DNA of 22,818 bases from Mobilitalea sp. (GTDB lineage: Bacteria; Bacillota_A; Clostridia; Lachnospirales; Lachnospiraceae). The notes beneath the pieces are model-generated. The model had not been told where the DNA came from and ran no database searches. It worked only from the letters and a program-made list of their open reading frames with translations. The position numbers and the translations under genes were made by a program. This document shows positions 22,591-22,818 of this stretch, piece by piece. The stretch is from contig JARKQP010000385.1 of assembly GCA_029974875.1 (NCBI GenBank), positions 1-22,818 of the forward strand. The letters run 5' to 3'. The number at the start of each line of letters is the position of its first letter. The stretch's first letter is position 1.

Positions 22591-22818
22591 ATGGTTTGCC
22601 CGAATTGCGGAAGTAATATGTCGGACAAGAGAAAACGCTGTGAGAGATGCGGAAATGAACTGACAATCTACAAAAAGGTATTGTCAGCTTCCAATATTTT
22701 TTATAATGACGGACTTACGAGGGCAAAGGTAAGGGATTTATCCGGATCGATCATATCCCTGAGAAAAAGCCTTGAATTAAATAAAATGAATGTGAATGCA
22801 AGAAACCTGCTGGGTCTT
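22591..22818 (+). CDS. Zinc-ribbon protein with probable TPR region, 3' partial
   Basis: The first 76 residues are visible. A CxxC...CxxC zinc ribbon (C3, C6, C17, C20: MVCPNCGSNMSDKRKRCERC) opens it. After a short link, the segment IISLRKSLELNKMNVNARNL with the following LLGL reads like the end of one tetratricopeptide helix pair and the start of another. The gene runs off the window, so domain order beyond this is unknown. CAGGAGGG lies 6 nt before ATG, inside the third repeat unit. Confidence 0.75.
   Translation, partial: MVCPNCGSNMSDKRKRCERCGNELTIYKKVLSASNIFYNDGLTRAKVRDLSGSIISLRKSLELNKMNVNARNLLGL

Overview
The window looks like a chromosomal segment of a low-GC, Gram-positive, spore-forming Clostridia member, most likely Lachnospiraceae. 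The reasons are the strong AGGAGG-type ribosome binding sites, TTG and GTG starts, a lysine riboswitch ahead of dapA, a SpoIID-family protein, a clostridial GldG/DUF4340 ABC operon and a PrsA-like lipoprotein. No database search was possible, so the family-level placement is inference.

Layout. 1-2837 (+): a zinc/manganese-type ABC uptake operon (binding protein truncated by the window edge, ATPase, permease). 2838-3266: noncoding, with a hairpin, a 15-bp degenerate tandem array and a leader resembling the one before the ATPase gene. 3267-4394 (+): AI-2E/YtvI-type membrane protein. 4523-5320 (+): HTH plus Panacea (SocA/DUF4065) protein without an obvious partner. 5466-7298 (-): typA/bipA. 7299-7753: divergent promoter region. 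7754-8386 (+): SSB-like OB-fold protein. 8543-10347 (-): dapA-dapB lysine/diaminopimelate genes behind a clear lysine riboswitch (about 10592-10737) with a terminator at 10431-10454. Further upstream lies a three-unit 26-bp palindromic array. 11168-16261 (+): four-gene Gld-like ABC operon (ATPase, permease, GldG-type protein, DUF4340 protein). 16368-16894 (-): AbrB-type antitoxin and RelE/ParE-type toxin. 17090-19765 (+): large SpoIID/LytB protein. 19752-20630 (-): YihY/BrkB membrane protein. 20874-21902 (-): PrsA/PpiC-like lipoprotein. 22364-22818 (+): a 49-residue protein followed by the start of a zinc-ribbon protein.

How genes work together. The Znu-like proteins form one importer. DapA and DapB are consecutive enzymes, and lysine should switch their transcription off through the riboswitch. 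The four Gld-like genes probably form one membrane complex of unknown cargo. The antitoxin and toxin are translationally coupled.

The most unusual content is between and inside genes. (i) A small dispersed hairpin repeat has four recognisable copies, all in + orientation (9331-9399, 20680-20751, 22165-22212, 22251-22316). (ii) A leader-plus-start-codon segment is shared by two unrelated genes (1058-1157 and 3197-3280). (iii) Short degenerate tandem arrays are unusually frequent: three in-frame inside genes (21, 27 and 30 bp units) and four intergenic (15, 23, 26 and 26 bp units), three of which carry dyad symmetry. No tRNA, rRNA, CRISPR, insertion sequence or phage gene was recognised.
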